The translations under genes were made by a program, and so were the position numbers. DNA of 41,081 nt from CAZEFK01 sp964511405 (GTDB taxonomy: Bacteria > Pseudomonadota > Alphaproteobacteria > Elsterales > Elsteraceae), in the NCBI GenBank assembly GCA_964511405.1, contig CAZEFK010000034.1, forward strand, positions 1-41,081. The letters are read 5' to 3'. Position 1 is the first letter of the stretch, and every line of letters begins with the position of its first letter. Shown piece after piece: positions 12,649 to 24,072 of the stretch. The notes below the pieces were generated by a model, which saw nothing but the letters and a program-made list of their open reading frames with translations, did no database searches and was not told where the DNA came from.

Positions 12649-12940
12649 AAGCGCTGCCGGCGACGCCGGCGCTGATCGAGGTCGCGCGCCGGGTGGTCTG
12701 GTTCGAGGAGCCGGCGGCGGCGCTCGCCGATCCGGCACGGTTTCTCGCCTACGTCATGACCTATGGCACCGTGGCCGACCTGGCGGCCTTGCGCGGCGTG
12801 GTCGGCAAGGACGACTACCGCGATGCCCTCGACCGCGCCCCGCCCGGCATCTTCGACGCGCGCTCCTGGGCCTACTGGAACCTGGTCTGCAACCGCCGCC
12901 CGGCGCCGCCGCTGCCGGTGCGGGCCGGGCTGGCGGCCGG

Positions 12941-16507
<3,567 letters not shown>

Positions 16508-16582
16508 GGCGTCCTCCGCTGCTATCGCCGGTTACGCTAGGCTGAACGCGGATGTTCGTCAGTCGACAATATCGAAGGGCAG

Positions 16583-16604
16583 CTGTACAGATCTGTTCAT
16601 GAAC
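16583..16604. promoter_or_regulatory. Stacked palindromes at the LysR start
   Basis: Three overlapping perfect palindromes: CTGTACAG (16583-16590), ACAGATCTGT (16587-16596) and GTTCATGAAC (16595-16604, containing the ATG). They lie between the divergent ABC exporter and LysR starts and could be an autoregulatory operator. No Shine-Dalgarno sequence is close to the ATG. Confidence 0.35.
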
Positions 16605-17534
16605 GCCGATTGGGATGATCTCCGCGTCTTCCTCACCCTGGCCCGCGCCGGCAACCTGACGGCGGCGGCACGGACCCTGGCGGTCAGCCACCCGACGGTG
16701 TCGCGCCGGGTCCGGGCGCTGGAGGAGGCGATCGGCGCCCGGCTGTTCGATCGGCTGCCCGACCGCTTCGTCCTGACCCCGGCGGGCGAGGAGCTCATGG
16801 CCGACGCCCAGGCCATGGAACGCGCCGCCGAGTCGATCCAGCGGCGCAGCGCCGGCCTGACCGACACCGCCCATGGCACCGTGCGCCTGTCGGCCGGCGA
16901 GGCCATGACCGCGTTCCTCGCCCGCCACCTGCCGCAGCTCCGGCGCGGTCTGCAATGCGTCGAGTTCGAGCTGGTGGCCACCCACCAGCTTGCCAACCTG
17001 TCGCGGCGCGAGGCCGATCTCCTGATCCGCGACCGGGTGCCGGATCTGGCCAGCCTGGTGACGCGGCGGCTCGGCCGCGTCGCCTACGCCGTCTACGGCC
17101 ATGCCCGCCTGGATGCGGGCGACGGCTCGCCCGTGGCGCTGCGCGAGCTGCCGTGGCTGGGCTTCGACGACGACCACGCCTACATGGCCGGCCAAGCCTG
17201 GGTTCACGACCTCCTGGGCAACCGCCGGCCGGCGGTACGGGTCAACAACTGGCTGATCCTGCACGAGCTGGCGCAGGCCGGCGTCGGCCTGGCGGTGCTG
17301 CCCTGCTTCCTGGGCGACCCGGACCCGGCGCTCCGCCGCATCGGCCCGCTGCTGGACGTCGCGGCGGCCGACCAATGGCTGCTGGTCCATCAGGATCTGC
17401 GCGACCTCGCCCGCATCCGCCGCGTCATCGATGCCCTGGCCGCGCTGTTCCAGGCGCAACGGCCGCTGCTCGAGGGCGAGACGCCGCGCCTCGCAGGGGT
17501 CACTGCATCAGGGCATCGACCTCGGCCTGGCTGA
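16599..17534 (+). CDS. LysR-family transcriptional regulator
   Basis: 311 residues from the ATG at 16599. The HTH reads DDLRVFLTLARAGNLTAAAR, then TLAVSHPTVSRRVRALEEAI, with the ARLFDR element after it. The effector domain contains HGTVRLSAGEAMTAFLARHL, then READLLIRDRVPDLASL, then LAQAGVGLAVLPCFLGD. This is the subgroup where the regulator often controls the divergent gene, here the fused ABC exporter. The last 35 bp overlap the end of the convergent hybrid kinase. The start is chosen by fit to LysR N-termini; no good ribosome-binding site is seen, so translation may be weak or leaderless. Confidence 0.9.
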   Translation: MNADWDDLRVFLTLARAGNLTAAARTLAVSHPTVSRRVRALEEAIGARLFDRLPDRFVLTPAGEELMADAQAMERAAESIQRRSAGLTDTAHGTVRLSAGEAMTAFLARHLPQLRRGLQCVEFELVATHQLANLSRREADLLIRDRVPDLASLVTRRLGRVAYAVYGHARLDAGDGSPVALRELPWLGFDDDHAYMAGQAWVHDLLGNRRPAVRVNNWLILHELAQAGVGLAVLPCFLGDPDPALRRIGPLLDVAAADQWLLVHQDLRDLARIRRVIDALAALFQAQRPLLEGETPRLAGVTASGHRPRPG

Positions 17535-20073
17535 ACCCGGAGGCAGGCGCCTGCAGACGGCGGGTGAGCGCGTCGTCGACCGCGAGCAGCTGGGCCAAGG
17601 CGCGGCGCTGGGCGGCGTTGGCGAGGTCGGGCGCGGCCCCGGCGAACAGGGCATCGAGCCGGCTGCGGAGCTGGCCAAGCGCGTCGGGGCCGTCGGCGGT
17701 GTCGAGCTCGGCCGCCAGCACCTCTGCCATGGCCAGCAGCCGAGTTGCGGCCGCGTCGATCGGGGACGGCGCGGTCGGCGCGGCGATGGCGGCCTCGACC
17801 GCAGCGAAGGCGGCCGGCAACCGGTCGGTTGCGGCGCGGGCATCCTCCAGGCGGCCTTCGGCCAAGGCCGTCTCCGCCTCCGCCGCCAGCCGCCCCAGCG
17901 TCCCGGCGCCGGCATAGCGGGCGGCCGACTTCAAGCTGTGTGCCGCGCGGTGGGCGTCGGCGCGGTCGCCCAGATCCTGGCCCAAATCCTGGCCCAGGCG
18001 CTCGACCAGCGGCCGGGCCGCGGCGACGAACGCCGCCAGCATCTCGGCGACCGCGGCCGCGTCGTCGCCGACGATCGCGTGCAAGGCCGAGCGATCGAGC
18101 ACCGCCGGATCGGCGCCCGTCGGCGCCGGTGCCGCCGGGCGGTGCGGGGCGTCGCGCGGCGCGCGCAAAGCGTCGCGCGGCGCGCGCAGGCGGCCGGCCG
18201 CCGGCAGGTGGCGCAGGATGGCCGCCTCCAGGGCCGCCTGATCGATGGGCTTGGCCAGATGGCCGTCCATGCCGGCGGCGGTGCAGACCTCGGCCATGCC
18301 GGCGCCGGCGTCGGCACTCAGCGCCAGGATCGGCAGGCGCGGCCGCTGGGACGCCTGCTCCTCGGCGCGGATGCGCCGGACCAGCTCCCAGCCGTCGATC
18401 TCGGGCATGTGGCAGTCGGTCAGCAGCAGGCCGTAGCGGCCGCGCGCCAAAGCCGCCAGCGCCTGGGCGCCGTCGACCACGAACTCGTGGGCGAACCCCA
18501 TGCGTGCCAGCACCCGGCCGAGCACGTCGCGGTTGGTGGCGTTGTCCTCGGCACACAGGATCAGGGCGCCGGCCTCGCGCGCCGTGTCGGCCGACGGCGC
18601 CGCCCAGGCGCGCACGGCCGCTGCCGTGGCCGCGGGATCGGCCGCCACCGCCGGCGCGGCGCAGACCGCGGCCGGGATCGTGACGGTGAAGCACGAGCCG
18701 ATGCCGACGCGGCTGGTCACCTCCAGACGGCCGCCCAACAGCTCGACCAGGCCGCGGCAGATCGACAATCCCAGGCCGGTGCCGCCATAGCGCCGCGCGG
18801 TCGAGACGTCGGCTTGGCTGAAGGGCTGGAACAGCCGGCTCAGCTGCTCGGGCGACATGCCGATGCCGCTGTCGGTGACCGCCAGGCTGAGGGCTTCGCC
18901 GTCGCGCCAGAGGTCGACCGCGACGGCTCCGCGCTCGGTGAACTTGATGGCGTTGCTGATCAGGTTCAGCAGGATCTGGCGCAGCCGCGTCGGGTCGGTC
19001 GCCACATGCTCGGGCACTGCGGGGTCGACCGACAGCGCCAGCCGCAGCCCACGCTCCTCGGCGCGCGGGCGCATCAGCGCCAGCGCGCTGTCGACGATCT
19101 CGCGCGGGCAGGTGGGCAGGATCTCGATGTCCAGCCGGCCGGCCTCGATCTTCGAGACATCCAGGATGTCGTTGATGATCGTGATCAGCGAGCGCCCGGC
19201 GTCGCGGATGGTCCGCGCCATCTCGGCCTGCTGCGGGTCGAGCGGGGTCTCGACCAGGAGGTCGGCGAGCGTGACCACGCCGTTCATGGGGGTGCGCAGC
19301 TCGTGGCTGACCGTGGCCAGGAACGCCGACTTCACGCGTGCGGCGGCCTCCATCGCGTCGTGGGCCCGTCGCAGTTCGGTGACGTCATAGATCCAGGTGA
19401 CCAGGCCGGGCTGGCGCTCGAACTGGATCGGCTCGGTCGAGACCAGCGTCTGGCGCGGCTCGCCCCCGGGCCGGGCCAGCTCGACGGCCACGTCGCGGAC
19501 CGGACCGCGGGCGACGATGGTGCCGAGCGTGCGCTCGAAGCCGGGCGCGTCGGCGCCCGCCCCCGGGCAGCCCAGGATCTCGATCAGCCGGCTGTTCCAG
19601 AACTGCACCCGGCCGGTCGCGTCGACGATGACCGCGCCGATCGGCGACGCTTCGAGCATCGACAGCATGGCATCCTCGGACGCCTCCAGGTCCAGCTGCG
19701 CCTGCTTGCGCTGGGTGGTGTCGTAGAACCACACCAGCGCCGCCGGGCGCTGCTCGAAGGTCAGGCGCTGCATGGTGACCAGGGCCCAGGCCGGCCGGCC
19801 ATCGGCGCGCTGCAGCCGGACCTCGACCTCGCGAACATGGTCGCACGCCGCGAATTCCGCCCGCAGATGCTGGTGCTCGGCTTCGTCGGACAGGAACATG
19901 CGCTGGGCGGCGTCGGCGAAGGTCTCGCCCTGCAGCCCGCCCAGCATCTCCAGCAGCCGGCTGTTCCAGAACATGACCTGGCCGGCATCGTCCAGGATGG
20001 TGACGCCCACCGGCGACAGCTCCAGGATCTCGAGGAGGCTCTCCTCCGATGCCCAGCTGTCGCCGCTGCCCAT
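17500..20073 (-). CDS. Soluble PAS-PAS hybrid histidine kinase with REC and HPt
   Basis: 857 residues, no membrane segment. PAS1 about 12-125 and PAS2 about 137-245, similar to each other (ILELSPVGVTILDDAGQVMF and MLEASPIGAVIVDATGRVQF, both followed by WNSRL). HisKA: FLATVSHELRTPMNG with His257. HATPase: LLNLISNAIKFTERG, DSGIGMSPEQL, GGTGLGLSICRGLVELLGG. Receiver: LCAEDNATNRDVL, Asp553 in LLTDCHMPEIDGW, and Lys in HLAKPIDQ. HPt: His712 in RAAHSLKSAARYAGA, matching the canonical H-x-x-K. After the HPt domain comes a helical tail of about 100 residues. It starts 5 bp after the stop of the response regulator gene, so the two are an operon and probably a signalling pair. The signal is probably cytoplasmic, for example redox or a small molecule; no cofactor residue is evident. 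Confidence 0.93.
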   Translation of the reverse strand: MGSGDSWASEESLLEILELSPVGVTILDDAGQVMFWNSRLLEMLGGLQGETFADAAQRMFLSDEAEHQHLRAEFAACDHVREVEVRLQRADGRPAWALVTMQRLTFEQRPAALVWFYDTTQRKQAQLDLEASEDAMLSMLEASPIGAVIVDATGRVQFWNSRLIEILGCPGAGADAPGFERTLGTIVARGPVRDVAVELARPGGEPRQTLVSTEPIQFERQPGLVTWIYDVTELRRAHDAMEAAARVKSAFLATVSHELRTPMNGVVTLADLLVETPLDPQQAEMARTIRDAGRSLITIINDILDVSKIEAGRLDIEILPTCPREIVDSALALMRPRAEERGLRLALSVDPAVPEHVATDPTRLRQILLNLISNAIKFTERGAVAVDLWRDGEALSLAVTDSGIGMSPEQLSRLFQPFSQADVSTARRYGGTGLGLSICRGLVELLGGRLEVTSRVGIGSCFTVTIPAAVCAAPAVAADPAATAAAVRAWAAPSADTAREAGALILCAEDNATNRDVLGRVLARMGFAHEFVVDGAQALAALARGRYGLLLTDCHMPEIDGWELVRRIRAEEQASQRPRLPILALSADAGAGMAEVCTAAGMDGHLAKPIDQAALEAAILRHLPAAGRLRAPRDALRAPRDAPHRPAAPAPTGADPAVLDRSALHAIVGDDAAAVAEMLAAFVAAARPLVERLGQDLGQDLGDRADAHRAAHSLKSAARYAGAGTLGRLAAEAETALAEGRLEDARAATDRLPAAFAAVEAAIAAPTAPSPIDAAATRLLAMAEVLAAELDTADGPDALGQLRSRLDALFAGAAPDLANAAQRRALAQLLAVDDALTRRLQAPASGFSQAEVDALMQ
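17974..17997 (-). repeat. 12-bp tandem repeat in the HPt region of the kinase
   Basis: ATCCTGGCCCAA followed by ATCCTGGCCCAG, giving DLGQDLGQDLGD in the protein a few residues before the HPt histidine. In-frame copy-number change would lengthen a helix by a turn. Confidence 0.8.
18149..18190 (-). repeat. 21-bp tandem repeat in the REC-HPt linker
   Basis: Two 21-bp copies, 19 of 21 identical (18149-18169 and 18170-18190), encode the RAPRDAL/RAPRDAP repeat in the linker between the receiver and HPt domains. Confidence 0.85.
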
Positions 20074-20078
20074 CCCGC

Positions 20079-20816
20079 CTAGACCTTCACCCAGATCTCG
20101 TCGACCTCGGCGATCTCGGCCAGATCGCGCAGGCGGTTGAGGAACCGCTCGTTGACCACCATGCCCTTGCTCAGCAGGCGGACGCCGCCATTGCTGTACA
20201 GGTCGCGGGCCAGGATGGCGTCGCCCTGGATATCGCGGACCGAGCGCTTGACCATGGCGCTCTCGTCCTCCACCTCCAGCACCGGCGCCGCGCCGGCGTC
20301 GGCTGGCGCCATGGTCGCGCCCGCCCGGCGCCGCGCCGCCGCCGGCTCGTCGGCGGCAGCGCCGCCGCCGCCGACGTCGAAGTCGGCATAGGCGAGCTTG
20401 GTCTGGACCGCCGTTTCCTCGGTCAGCATGCGGGCCAGCCGATCGCGCAGCAATTGTTGGGAAATCGGCTTGACCAGGAAGCCGTTCGCGTTGAGCTGCA
20501 GCGCCTTGCCGACCAGGCTGCGGTCGGCGTGGCCGGTCAGAAGGGCCACGGGCAGGTTGCGCGGCGCGTCGGTCAGGCCCATGCGGATGGCCTTGAGCAC
20601 CTGCAGGCCGTTGACCTTGGGCATGTTGAAGTCGATCAAGGCCGCGTTGAAGATCGTGGTGCGGACGCTCAGCGCCGCCATGGCATCGGCACCGTCACGG
20701 GCCTGGAAGATGCGCGGCTCGCCCATGTCGCGCAGCATCCGGATGACGACTTGCCGGGCGAATTCCTCATCATCCACCACAAGGATGGTGAGTCCGCGAA
20801 GTGTAATATTTGCCAT
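20079..20816 (-). CDS. Response regulator with HD-GYP-associated C-terminal motif
   Basis: 245 residues from the ATG at 20816 (AGGA at -6). Receiver domain about 8-130: TILVVDDEEFARQVVIRML, phospho-acceptor Asp62 in ALIDFNMPKVNGLQVL, Thr in LLTGHAD, Lys in FLVKPIS. A variable Ala/Gly/Pro linker follows (about 155-190). The C-terminal 50 residues read DAILARDLYSNGGVRLLSKG, then MVVNERFLNRLRDL, which resembles the 'GMvLaxDlyxxxGxlLLxkGxxLt' segment found in many HD-GYP/HD phosphodiesterases, but no HD domain follows. The output is therefore likely protein-protein rather than DNA-binding. First gene of a two-gene operon with the PAS hybrid kinase; phosphotransfer from that kinase's HPt is the expected relay. 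Confidence 0.88.
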   Translation of the reverse strand: MANITLRGLTILVVDDEEFARQVVIRMLRDMGEPRIFQARDGADAMAALSVRTTIFNAALIDFNMPKVNGLQVLKAIRMGLTDAPRNLPVALLTGHADRSLVGKALQLNANGFLVKPISQQLLRDRLARMLTEETAVQTKLAYADFDVGGGGAAADEPAAARRRAGATMAPADAGAAPVLEVEDESAMVKRSVRDIQGDAILARDLYSNGGVRLLSKGMVVNERFLNRLRDLAEIAEVDEIWVKV

Positions 20817-21237
20817 GTCCTGTATTTTGCGGCATCCGATCGGCAGGAGCAAGCATCGGTGTACCGCTCGCATCCGCGCCAGCACGGCTCCAAGATGAGA
20901 CCAGCCCGCGCAAACGCCTGCCATAAAAGCACTTTCTGATACTTTTGCATCAATTGTCAGATAACTATATCTGTTTGCGTAGTGGGCGATCACAGGCACT
21001 GAGACCGCGCATGGCGATAGCGGCGTCTACGATCGTGGATTTAATACTACCAATGCGCTGCGAGTCCTTGGGCGGCCGCCCTCGAGTGGGCGTCCGTAAA
21101 ATTGGACGCAAACGGGGGTCGCATCGGCCGGACGGCTCGAATACGCTACAAATTCTACATATGGGCCGGGGAATTCGCCATATGATCTGCCGCGCCCAGT
21201 CGACCGGCGGCGGCCGGCAGCAGGTGTGGGGCGATCG
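20817..21237. other. 421-bp divergent intergenic region
   Basis: It separates the response regulator (minus) from the pentapeptide gene (plus) and shows no convincing coding frame. It is less GC-rich than the surroundings, most clearly at 20930-20975 and 21040-21050. It contains several dyads: CAGATA-N4-TATCTG (20958-20973), GCGTCC-N8-GGACGC (21090-21109) and CATATGG-N13-CCATATG (21158-21184). Promoters for both directions must be here, but I could not assign a -35/-10 pair with proper spacing. Confidence 0.6.
21158..21184. promoter_or_regulatory. CATATGG-N13-CCATATG inverted repeat
   Basis: Perfect 7-bp arms separated by 13 bp, 54 bp before the pentapeptide gene start. The geometry suits a dimeric regulator operator; the regulator is unknown. 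Confidence 0.4.
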
Positions 21238-22617
21238 GTGACCAGCGTTCGAGACATCATCGCAGCCCATATCCGATATGCGAACCGCCTTCCCGGCGGT
21301 TCGCGCGGCGACCTGCGTGGTGCCGCCCTGCGCGGCCTGAAGGTCCGCAACAGCAATCTGCGCCGGATCATCCTGGCCGGCGCCGACCTGACCCGGGCCG
21401 TGCTGGCCTCGAGCGACCTGACCGCAGCCGACCTCAGCGGCGCCATCCTGGACCATGCGGTCTTGACCGACTCGGTGCTGGACAGTGCCGACCTGCGGGG
21501 TGTGCGGTTGCGCCATGCCGACCTTGGCGGCGCCAGCCTGGTCGACGCCGACCTTCAGCCCAGTCCGCGACTGGCGGCGGCGGGCGTCGGTGCGGCCCAG
21601 GTCAACCTGGCGGGCGCCCGGCTCGATCGCGCCAACCTTGCCGGCACCAAGCTCCGGCGGGCGATCCTGGTGGAGATCTCGGCCGTCGCGGCGAACCTGC
21701 GCAACAGCGACCTGTCCGGGGCCGATCTGTCCTTCTGCAACCTGTCCGGTGCCAACCTGTCCGGTGCGCGGCTGGCGGGCGCCCAGCTGATCGGTGCCGA
21801 CCTCGACCGCGCCAACCTGTCCGGTGCCGACCTGACCCAGGCAACCCTGGTCGGTGCCCGCCTCGACACCGCGACCCGCACCGGCGCCCGATTCGATGGC
21901 TGCATCGAGGGCAGCTTCCACAACTGCGCCCCGGGGTTTGCCGACATGCTGCTGCGCCACCTGCGCTGGCTGTCAGTCGACGGCCTGGAGGGGCAGCGCG
22001 GCGACTTCTCGGGCTGGGACCTCGCCGGCGCCGCCCTGGCGCGGCTCAACCTCAGCTGCGCGGACCTCAGCGGCGCCGACCTGACCCACGCCCGGCTGGC
22101 CGACGCGCGGCTGCTGGCGGCGCAACTGGCCGACGCCGACCTGCGCGGCGCCGATCTGCGCGGCGCCGACTTGCGCGGTGCCAATCTCGGCCGCGCCGAC
22201 CTCCGCGATGCCGACCTGCGCGGCGCCCGTCTTGGCGACCTGCCGCTGGCTGCAGCCATCGCCGATGGGACGCGGGTCCTGCCGACCAATCTCGATGGCG
22301 TGCGGACCGAGGGCGCGCGCCTCGGCGGCACGTTGCTGGCCGATCATGCCGGGCCGCCGATCACCGCCAGCGAGCTGGCACTGCGCCTGCTGGCCGCCCC
22401 GGAGCCGGTCGCGCTCATGCGGTCGCTGGTATTGCCGAGCCTCGAAGAGGCGGCGCCGGTGATCGAGCAGGCGCTGACGACCGACGAGCTGCGGCGGGTG
22501 TTCCACGCCTGCCGGACCTTGCTGGCGGGCTCGCCCGAGGGCGCGGCGGCCCGGCTGCGCGCCATCGCCGATCGATGCGCGGCCGTCATCCATGCGCGCG
22601 AGAGCACTGGCGCTTAG
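21238..22617 (+). CDS. Pentapeptide-repeat protein, two modules
   Basis: 459 residues from the GTG at 21238 (GGGG about 6 bp upstream); another GTG at 21226 would add 4 residues. Two runs of A(D/N)LxX pentapeptides, about 30-200 and 255-340 (for example LSGADLSFCNLSGANLSGA, later ADLRGADLRGADLRGANL), predict right-handed quadrilateral beta-helices. Each run is introduced by a related element: AHIRYANRLPGGSRGDLRG and RHLRWLSVDGLEGQRGDFSG, so the gene probably arose by internal duplication. The C-terminal 100 residues are helical (LPSLEEAAPVIEQAL, then RRVFHACRTLLAGSPEGAA). No signal peptide: cytoplasmic. Some pentapeptide proteins mimic DNA and bind gyrase; nothing here shows that. The next gene starts 42 bp downstream on the same strand. 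Confidence 0.88.
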   Translation: MTSVRDIIAAHIRYANRLPGGSRGDLRGAALRGLKVRNSNLRRIILAGADLTRAVLASSDLTAADLSGAILDHAVLTDSVLDSADLRGVRLRHADLGGASLVDADLQPSPRLAAAGVGAAQVNLAGARLDRANLAGTKLRRAILVEISAVAANLRNSDLSGADLSFCNLSGANLSGARLAGAQLIGADLDRANLSGADLTQATLVGARLDTATRTGARFDGCIEGSFHNCAPGFADMLLRHLRWLSVDGLEGQRGDFSGWDLAGAALARLNLSCADLSGADLTHARLADARLLAAQLADADLRGADLRGADLRGANLGRADLRDADLRGARLGDLPLAAAIADGTRVLPTNLDGVRTEGARLGGTLLADHAGPPITASELALRLLAAPEPVALMRSLVLPSLEEAAPVIEQALTTDELRRVFHACRTLLAGSPEGAAARLRAIADRCAAVIHARESTGA

Positions 22618-22651
22618 CTGCAACGAATTCGTAAGGGAATTCGGGATAAGC
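22612..22651 (+). other. Hairpin between pentapeptide and TolB-N/TPR genes
   Basis: Inner arms CGAATTC (22624-22630) and GAATTCG (22637-22643) with a 6-nt loop; outer arms GCTTA (22612-22616) and TAAGC (22647-22651), with an asymmetric internal loop. No U-run follows, so it is not a classical terminator. It could modulate expression of the downstream gene. Confidence 0.35.
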
Positions 22652-22658
22652 GACAGTC

Positions 22659-24005
22659 ATGCGCGGCCTGTTCAGATCCCCTGCTCGGGGAGGGGGTATG
22701 GGTCCGGTCCTGGCGGCCTTGCTGTCGGTCGCCGGGCCGTCGGACGCCGCGGCGCCACCTCCGCCTCTGACCGCCAGCATGGCCCGCTCGGCACCGGACA
22801 TCCTGGTGGCGGTGATGCCGTTCGCTACGGCCGGGGCCGACGACGACTGGGGCACGGTCGCCGACGGCTTCACCCGCCATATCGGTGACGACCTGGCGCG
22901 GCTGCCAGGCACGCTGGTGATCTCGCCGGACTCGTCTCGGGCCGTCGGGGCGCCCGGCCTGGATGCCGTCGGCTTCGGCCGGACCCTCGGCGCCCGCTAT
23001 GTCGTGGCCGGCTCGCTCGAGCCGGCGGCCGGCCAGGTTCGCGTCACGGCGGCGCTCTACGACATCGACGCCGGATCCCAGCTGTGGTCGAGCGACGACC
23101 GGGACGACCGGATGCGCCTGGGCGCGCTGGCTCAGACCTTGGCGCTCCGTGTCGCCCGCACGGCCGACGTGGCGATGTTGGACGAGGCCGCCCGGCAGTC
23201 GTTCTATGGCCATGTCACCGACGCAACGTCGGAGGATTTCAGCATCCGCGGCCTGGCGCTGCTCAACCGCAGCCTGTCCCGCGACGGGCTCGACGTCGCG
23301 CGCCGGCATTTCGTGGACGCGCTCGCGCGCGACGACGCCAATGTCGATGCCTTGACCGGGCTGGCCCACATCAACCAGCGCCTGGCCGCGACGCCGGGCT
23401 GGAGCACCGATTCGCCGGCCGACTTCGCCGAGGGCCTGCGCCTGGTCGGGCGTGCCCTGGCACTCGACCCCCACAATGGCTACGCCCATTTCGTCCGCGG
23501 CATCCTGCTGTCCGGCCGGGGCCGGATCGAGGCGGCCGACGCCGAGTTCCAGGACGCGCTGGCGGTCAACTACAGCTTCGCGCCGGCCCATGCCTTCGGC
23601 GGCTACAACCGCATGTTCCTTGGCCATGCCGAGGCAACGTTGCCGGCCGTCACGATGGCGCTGACGATCAGCCCGCGCGATCCCAATCTCAGCATCTGGT
23701 ACTTCTTTGCCGGTGCCGGCGAACTGCTGCTGGGCCACGACCAGGCGGCGATCATGTGGCTGGAGAAGTCGCGGGCGGCCAACCGCGTCTACACCACGCC
23801 CTATGTCTGGCTGGCTGCGGCCTACGGCCTGACTGGCCGCAGCGACGAGGCCGCCGCCAACCTGACCGAGCTGCGGCGTCTGGCTCGGGACTTCGGCTTG
23901 GCCCGCTTCCGCGCCCAGTGGGTCGACCGTTCGGACAACGCGGTGTTCCGCGGCCAGATCGCGCGGGTGGTGGCCGGTCTCAAGGCGGGCGGAATCGCCG
24001 AGTGA
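22659..24005 (+). CDS. Exported TolB-N-like / TPR protein (CadC-type sensor module without output domain)
   Basis: 448 residues. The ATG at 22659 gives a basic N-region (MRGLFRSPARGG) and a signal-like core up to about 31; the ATG at 22698 has a stronger ribosome-binding site (GGGGAGGGGGT) but would lack the basic N-region. Residues about 47-135 match the domain often fused to adenylate cyclases and CadC-like regulators: ILVAVMPFATAG, then WGTVADGFTRHIGDDLARL, then GRTLGARYVVAGSLEPAAGQ, then VRVTAALYDIDAGSQLWS. TPR-like repeats follow (ARRHFVDALARDDANVDAL, LVGRALALDPHNGYAHFVRG). Usual relatives carry an N-terminal cyclase or HTH; this one has none and appears exported. It is followed 67 bp later by the CpdB-like gene. 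A periplasmic scaffold or sensor is the likely role, by inference. Confidence 0.82.
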   Translation: MRGLFRSPARGGGMGPVLAALLSVAGPSDAAAPPPPLTASMARSAPDILVAVMPFATAGADDDWGTVADGFTRHIGDDLARLPGTLVISPDSSRAVGAPGLDAVGFGRTLGARYVVAGSLEPAAGQVRVTAALYDIDAGSQLWSSDDRDDRMRLGALAQTLALRVARTADVAMLDEAARQSFYGHVTDATSEDFSIRGLALLNRSLSRDGLDVARRHFVDALARDDANVDALTGLAHINQRLAATPGWSTDSPADFAEGLRLVGRALALDPHNGYAHFVRGILLSGRGRIEAADAEFQDALAVNYSFAPAHAFGGYNRMFLGHAEATLPAVTMALTISPRDPNLSIWYFFAGAGELLLGHDQAAIMWLEKSRAANRVYTTPYVWLAAAYGLTGRSDEAAANLTELRRLARDFGLARFRAQWVDRSDNAVFRGQIARVVAGLKAGGIAE

Positions 24006-24072
24006 CCCGCGGCGGTCATGCGGGTGCCACGGCTCTGGGCTACATTGGCGCCGGCGACGGGGGGAGCCGGCG

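Noticed and set aside
17431..20082. Plus-strand open frame of about 880 codons opposite the PAS hybrid kinase
   Set aside because: Low-complexity composition and no recognisable domain; the minus strand carries a complete kinase with all catalytic motifs.
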